NCBI GenBank assembly: GCA_904420095.1
Contig: CAJFUB010000007.1
Location: 62,001-126,000, forward strand
Source of the DNA: an uncultured Clostridia bacterium
Lineage (GTDB): Bacteria > Bacillota > Clostridia > UBA1212 > UBA1255
Direction of reading: 5' to 3'
DNA: 64,000 nucleotides
In this document: positions 63,585 to 64,000 of the stretch, in pieces
How positions within the stretch are numbered: position 1 is the stretch's first letter
How the letters are laid out: each line of letters begins with the position of its first letter
Notes under the pieces: model-generated
Told to the model about the DNA's origin: nothing
The model's input: the letters and a program-made list of their open reading frames with translations, nothing else
The model's database searches: none
Made by a program: the position numbers and the translations under genes

Positions 63585-64000
63585 ATGCAGATTTCGCGTA
63601 CTGAGGCGGCATATGTGATTCTCAACAGAATAAAAGAAATCAGAAAAGAACGAGGCAGCTGTCTCGTTGCGATCGACGGGAATTCCGGCAGCGGAAAAAG
63701 CACGCTTGCCGCCCAGCTTGCCGCCGCATCAGGAGCGACGCTGTTTCACATGGATGATTTTTTTCTTCCTCCGCAGCTACGAACGGAGGCCCGTCTCGAT
63801 ACTCCCGGCGGCAATATCGATTCGGAGCGTTTTGTGAAAGAAATCATAAAGGGGCTTGAAAAAGGCAGAACCTTTTCCTATCGGGCCTTTTCCTGTAAAA
63901 ATTCCTCATATATTGAAAAAACGGCCCCGCATTCGACTGTAAATATCCTTGAGGGCGTTTACAGCATGCATCCCGACTGGCAATCTGAGCTTAATTTGAA
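63585..64000 (+). CDS. Uridine kinase-like P-loop protein, N-terminal part
   Basis: The first ~138 residues of a plus-strand gene run off the right edge. P-loop VAIDGNSGSGKSTLAAQL, then MDDFFLPP, the nucleoside-binding region of the uridine kinase/phosphoribulokinase group, and a later ILEGVYSMH. It probably phosphorylates uridine or a related compound. AGGAG lies 8 nt before the ATG at 63585. The rest is outside the window. Confidence 0.85.
   Translation, partial: MQISRTEAAYVILNRIKEIRKERGSCLVAIDGNSGSGKSTLAAQLAAASGATLFHMDDFFLPPQLRTEARLDTPGGNIDSERFVKEIIKGLEKGRTFSYRAFSCKNSSYIEKTAPHSTVNILEGVYSMHPDWQSELNL

Overview
The window reads as chromosome from a spore-forming anaerobic member of the Clostridia (Bacillota). 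Evidence: spoIIP and spoIIE are present, spoIIP-lepA-hemW has the usual Firmicute order, there is a biotin-dependent decarboxylase/transcarboxylase set, and a giant 2-hydroxyacyl-CoA dehydratase-activase-like protein. Base composition is moderate in GC except for a visibly AT-rich accessory stretch between about 30.7 and 33.7 kb. The genus cannot be named from the sequence alone.

Layout. 1-27.5 kb: a long minus-strand housekeeping block. It holds a partial HI0933-type flavoprotein; a 5S/1.3S/12S-like carboxyltransferase trio; a nuclease-helicase; hemW, lepA and spoIIP; the large activase; aspS, mutS2, a J-domain protein and a DUF5685 protein; pfkA, dnaE, a phosphosugar mutase and an SDR oxidoreductase. 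27.6 kb: tRNA-Pro(UGG), transcribed from a promoter whose -35 box overlaps that of the divergent SDR gene. 27.6-36.6 kb: an accessory island. A two-gene toxin-antitoxin cassette (a small RelA/SpoT-domain toxin of toxSAS type followed by a Panacea-domain antitoxin) lies between two 70-bp direct repeats. Then come fragments of IS21 istB, an IS256 remnant, an AAA ATPase broken by one in-frame TGA, an AT-rich ABC exporter, and a LanFEG-like bacteriocin-protection ABC operon divergent from its two-component system. 36.6-42.5 kb: plus-strand genes, namely the two-component system, DUF1697, a Cys-motif protein of unknown function, a thioesterase, and a processive-type GT2 glycosyltransferase coupled to a NodB-type deacetylase. 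42.6-63.5 kb: minus strand again, with a fucose-isomerase-like protein and its AraC neighbour, spoIIE, nif3/trmK, and the conserved run rpsB-tsf-pyrH-(serC)-frr-uppS-cdsA-dxr-rseP-ispG. After these come a Cys-rich HdrB-like protein, an HD protein, an AraC regulator, a PaaI thioesterase, a decayed extracellular-domain fragment, gtrA, and a CPBP protease. The window ends inside a plus-strand uridine-kinase-like gene.

How the genes work together. The 53-58 kb block couples translation (S2, EF-Ts, RRF), UMP synthesis, isoprenoid synthesis (Dxr, IspG, UppS) and phospholipid synthesis (CdsA). The carboxyltransferase trio would move CO2 through biotin between an acyl-CoA and pyruvate/oxaloacetate. 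The LanFEG operon and its divergent sensor-regulator pair form a self-contained antimicrobial-peptide defence.

The most notable item is the toxSAS-Panacea cassette at 28.5-29.9 kb. Both families are known, but the antitoxin carries an unexplained N-terminal extension of about 95 residues and the cassette is bracketed by long direct repeats. Other points of note are an apparent AUA start codon for the DUF5685 gene, a perfect 37-bp palindrome across the -10 box of the pgm-dnaE operon, and two genes whose ribosome binding sites are buried in long hairpins.
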